Assembly: GCA_002712845.1 (NCBI GenBank)
Contig: PAUV01000092.1
Coordinates: forward strand, 24,795 to 34,014
Direction: 5' to 3'
Source: Rhodopirellula sp.
Lineage (GTDB): Bacteria > Planctomycetota > Planctomycetia > Pirellulales > Pirellulaceae
Length of the DNA: 9,220 nucleotides
The notes under the pieces are model-generated. The model was not told where the DNA came from and did no database searches. It saw nothing but the letters and a program-made list of their open reading frames with translations. The translations under genes and the position numbers were made by a program. The stretch's first letter is position 1; every line of letters starts with the position of its first letter. Shown piece by piece: positions 7,296 to 9,220 of this stretch.

Positions 7296-8830
7296 AACCT
7301 TCCCCTCGCACCTGTCAACACATTGACCAGTTCCGGATTCAGAAGTGTCGGATGCTGTTGGCTTGCATCATTTTTGCATTAGCCAACTGCTCGAGAACAC
7401 GCGGTGTGGAAAATGATCCGCAACCACTCCCCACGCGTCCGGCAATCACAGAAGCGGCAATCACAGAAGCTCTGCACCGTGCTGTCAGCTTTTTCAGAAA
7501 CCACGCCTCGGCACACGGCGGCTATGTATTCCAAATAAGTGCTGACCTAACCAAAAGGGAAGGGGAGGGCAGCGTGACAGCAAGCACTGCGTGGATTGAA
7601 CCGCCTGGAACACCTGCAGTCGGTCTCGCATTTTTGCAAGCGTACCGCTTGTGCAAAGATCCAATGCTCCTCGAAGCCGCCAAAGAAACTGCCGAAGCCC
7701 TCCGGCAAGGGCAATTGAAATCTGGAGGCTGGGACAACCGCATCGAATTTGACACGAAAGAACGAGCAAAATACGCGTATCGCACTGAAATTGAATCAAC
7801 AAGCCAAGACAAACTTCGAAACACAACCACGTTTGACGACAATAAGTCACAATCAGCCATTCGGTTCCTGATGGAATTCGATCTCGAAATGGACTACGCC
7901 GATCAACCAGTACACGAAGCAGTTCTGTATGCATTGAACTCAGTACTCAAATCCCAGTATCCCAACGGAGCATGGCCACAACGCTTCAGTAAGTTCCCAG
8001 ACCCCAACCTTTATCCAGTCATGAAAGCCTCGATTCCAGAGCAATGGCCAAAAGAATATCCAGGGACAAAGTACAGTGATTTTTATACGCTCAATGACAA
8101 TACAATCTGCGATCTGATTGACCTACTTATCGATGCTGCGGACATTTATCAGCGTTCTGACTACCGGCGTGCTGCATGTCGCGGTGGGGATTTCCTGATC
8201 CTGGCGCAACTACCTAAACCCCAACCCGGATGGTCGCAACAGTACGACAAAAACATGCATCCCGCATGGGCAAGAAAGTTTGAGCCCCCTGCAATTACTG
8301 GTGGAGAATCCCAACGAGTGATGCGGACGCTCATGCGTCTCTATCGTCACACCGTGGGGCGCATTGAAGACGCTGAGCGTTTCCTGAAACCGCTAAACGC
8401 GGCAATCCCATTTTATCAACACTCCGAAATTGGAAATGGAAAACTTGCACGCTTCTATGAACTGCACACGAATCGACCGCTATTCTTTACAAAAGAATAC
8501 AAGCTGACTTACTCCTCCAAAGACATGCCCACTCATTACGCTTTTGTGGTCAGTTCAAAATTGAATTCCATTGAGAGAGAATTCAAAACAATTCGACAAC
8601 TTTCGAAAGCAGGACCGCCCAAGTCCACACCCAATCTCCGAACAAAACGCACGAAGGCTCTGGATGACAGAGTAGTGGCGATTCTGAACGATCTTGACAC
8701 TCGCGGTGCGTGGGTGGAAATGGGCCGACTTCGATACCATGGTCCTGATGATACAACGACCCAAGTGATCCGTAGTGAGACCTTCGCCACTAACTTAGTG
8801 AGCTTGGCCACATGGCTGGGAGCAGAATAG
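7292..8830 (+). CDS. Secreted pectate-lyase-type protein (PL10-like)
   Basis: The 512-residue protein resembles family 10 pectate lyases (pectic acid lyase domain), which cleave polygalacturonate by beta-elimination in an alpha/alpha fold. Family-like motifs in order are GGYVFQIS (76-83), LKSGGWDNR (142-150), TFDDNKSQSAIRFL (180-193), YPNGAWPQR (223-231), YTLNDNTICDLIDLL (265-279), GWSQQYDKNMHPAWARKFE (313-331) and GGESQRVMRTLM (337-348). The aspartates in TFDD and LNDN suit the calcium/substrate positions of the family; exact specificity is uncertain. The GTG start overlaps the preceding TGA as GTGA, indicating translational coupling. An in-frame ATG at 7352 begins a cleaner signal peptide (MLLACIIFALANC), preceded by a weak AGAAG, and may be the true start. 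LANC is a poor lipobox because of the Asn. An exact 15-base tandem repeat lies near the mature N-terminus. Confidence 0.85.
   Translation: MKPSPRTCQHIDQFRIQKCRMLLACIIFALANCSRTRGVENDPQPLPTRPAITEAAITEALHRAVSFFRNHASAHGGYVFQISADLTKREGEGSVTASTAWIEPPGTPAVGLAFLQAYRLCKDPMLLEAAKETAEALRQGQLKSGGWDNRIEFDTKERAKYAYRTEIESTSQDKLRNTTTFDDNKSQSAIRFLMEFDLEMDYADQPVHEAVLYALNSVLKSQYPNGAWPQRFSKFPDPNLYPVMKASIPEQWPKEYPGTKYSDFYTLNDNTICDLIDLLIDAADIYQRSDYRRAACRGGDFLILAQLPKPQPGWSQQYDKNMHPAWARKFEPPAITGGESQRVMRTLMRLYRHTVGRIEDAERFLKPLNAAIPFYQHSEIGNGKLARFYELHTNRPLFFTKEYKLTYSSKDMPTHYAFVVSSKLNSIEREFKTIRQLSKAGPPKSTPNLRTKRTKALDDRVVAILNDLDTRGAWVEMGRLRYHGPDDTTTQVIRSETFATNLVSLATWLGAE
7441..7470 (+). repeat. Exact 15-base tandem duplication inside the pectate-lyase gene
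   Basis: The unit GGCAATCACAGAAGC occurs twice back to back (7441-7455 and 7456-7470) without mismatch. It adds five residues in frame, giving AITEAAITEA at about residues 51-60, just before the catalytic domain. The identity suggests a recent replication-slippage event in a tolerant linker. Confidence 0.92.
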
Positions 8831-8850
8831 TTTTTTTTCAAATTCAAGCT

Positions 8851-8875
8851 TTGCAAACTCAACGTTTGCAATTTT
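8851..8875 (+). terminator. Probable rho-independent terminator after the plus-strand gene group
   Basis: A perfect 8-base-pair stem, TTGCAAAC (8851-8858) and GTTTGCAA (8864-8871), encloses the loop TCAAC and is followed by four T residues (8872-8875). It lies 20 bases after the pectate-lyase stop codon and before the next gene. The stem is only half G+C and the T-run is short, so termination may be weak. An additional run of eight T (8831-8838) directly follows the stop codon. Confidence 0.55.
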
Positions 8876-8923
8876 CCTACTGCTTATCCCACCTATTTTT
8901 GACTCGAGCTAATTGCTGAAAGC

Positions 8924-9220
8924 ATGGCTGATTCTTCATCACGCACACACGATGCACCGGAGATCCCTGACCCGGATCAACGTCTACCGATTGTGTTGGT
9001 GCGTAACGCTCACCCAGCCATCCTGCATCCTGATCGGTTACTGGAAAGCTGTGGTTTACGTACACAGCGGCGAAGTGGTCCCGGAGGACAACATCGAAAC
9101 AAGACCAGCAGTGGGGCCTTCCTGCATTATCCACCAACCAATACTACGGCAGAAGCTACCGAAAGAAGGAGTCAGGCCGACAATCGCAAGGTTGCCTTGG
9201 AACGGTTACGGTTCCGCCTG
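8924..9220 (+). CDS. Peptide-chain-release-factor-like protein with GGQ motif, 3'-truncated by window
   Basis: The visible 99 residues contain the class I release-factor peptidyl-hydrolysis signature QRRSGPGGQHRNKT (48-61, GGQ at 54-56), then ERRSQADNRKVALERLRFRL (80-99), the RSQ-x-x-N-R-x-x-A-L-x-x-LR pattern that follows GGQ in RF-1-domain proteins. GGQ lies close to the N-terminus, so no codon-recognition domain precedes it. The protein is thus of the small ArfB/YaeJ-like or related stand-alone type rather than RF1 or RF2. Such proteins hydrolyse peptidyl-tRNA on stalled ribosomes; whether this one does depends on its missing C-terminus. Where other family members commonly have E-S-A after NKT there is S-S-G. 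The ATG at 8924 is the only ATG, GTG or TTG start after an in-frame TGA at 8900-8902. No Shine-Dalgarno sequence is seen. It follows the hairpin at 8851-8875, so it is probably a separate transcript. Confidence 0.9.
   Translation, partial: MADSSSRTHDAPEIPDPDQRLPIVLVRNAHPAILHPDRLLESCGLRTQRRSGPGGQHRNKTSSGAFLHYPPTNTTAEATERRSQADNRKVALERLRFRL

Noticed and set aside
7352..7390. Lipoprotein signal with lipobox LANC in the pectate-lyase protein
   Set aside because: Asn at the -1 position is not a normal lipobox residue; an ordinary signal peptide is more likely.
8790..8840. Terminator made of the gene's last bases plus the T8 run at 8831-8838
   Set aside because: The best stem (around 8804-8819) relies on G-T pairs and ends 11 bases before the T-run; the hairpin at 8851-8871 is much better.
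1..9220. Mobile elements, CRISPR arrays, tRNA or rRNA genes
   Set aside because: No transposase or integrase motifs, no regularly spaced repeats and no cloverleaf or rRNA-like stretches were recognised on either strand.

Overview
The window looks like bacterial chromosome, most likely from a planctomycete (Pirellula/Rhodopirellula/Gimesia-type). This is inferred from gene content: secreted FG-GAP/VCBS proteins, a pectate-lyase-type secreted enzyme, an MnmE-like GTPase without its C-terminal catalytic end, a Ddl-like ATP-grasp ligase next to a zinc metallopeptidase, a short GGQ release-factor-like protein, and starts that mostly lack Shine-Dalgarno sequences. No 16S gene or other decisive marker is present. 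I see no tRNA, rRNA, CRISPR array, transposase or prophage gene.

Layout, left to right. (1) The 3' part of a plus-strand FG-GAP/VCBS beta-propeller gene, cut by the window edge, ends at 1148. (2) About 300 bases without an intact gene follow. They hold the frameshifted remnant of a LuxR/FixJ-type helix-turn-helix domain (about 1201-1436). (3) A minus-strand group runs 4546 to 1454: zinc metallopeptidase, then ATP-grasp ligase (123-base gap with a possible tiny membrane-peptide ORF), then a dihydrodipicolinate-synthase/N-acetylneuraminate-lyase family protein (6-base gap). (4) A 73-base divergent intergenic region (4547-4619) separates this from a tightly packed plus-strand group: MnmE-like GTPase, secreted isoaspartyl peptidase/asparaginase fused to an NTF2-like domain (6-base gap), and a secreted PL10-type pectate lyase (4-base GTGA overlap). 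(5) A hairpin with a short T-run at 8851-8875 follows the last gene. (6) A GGQ-motif peptide-chain-release-factor-like gene starts at 8924 and runs off the right edge.

The minus-strand group combines an amide- or peptide-bond-forming ligase, a metallopeptidase and a pyruvate/keto-acid lyase-family enzyme. It is the best candidate for a poorly described pathway, such as making or trimming a small peptide or peptide-tagged product; that function is inference only. The plus-strand group pairs a presumed cytosolic GTPase with two presumed exported hydrolytic enzymes. This suggests co-transcription but no obvious shared pathway.
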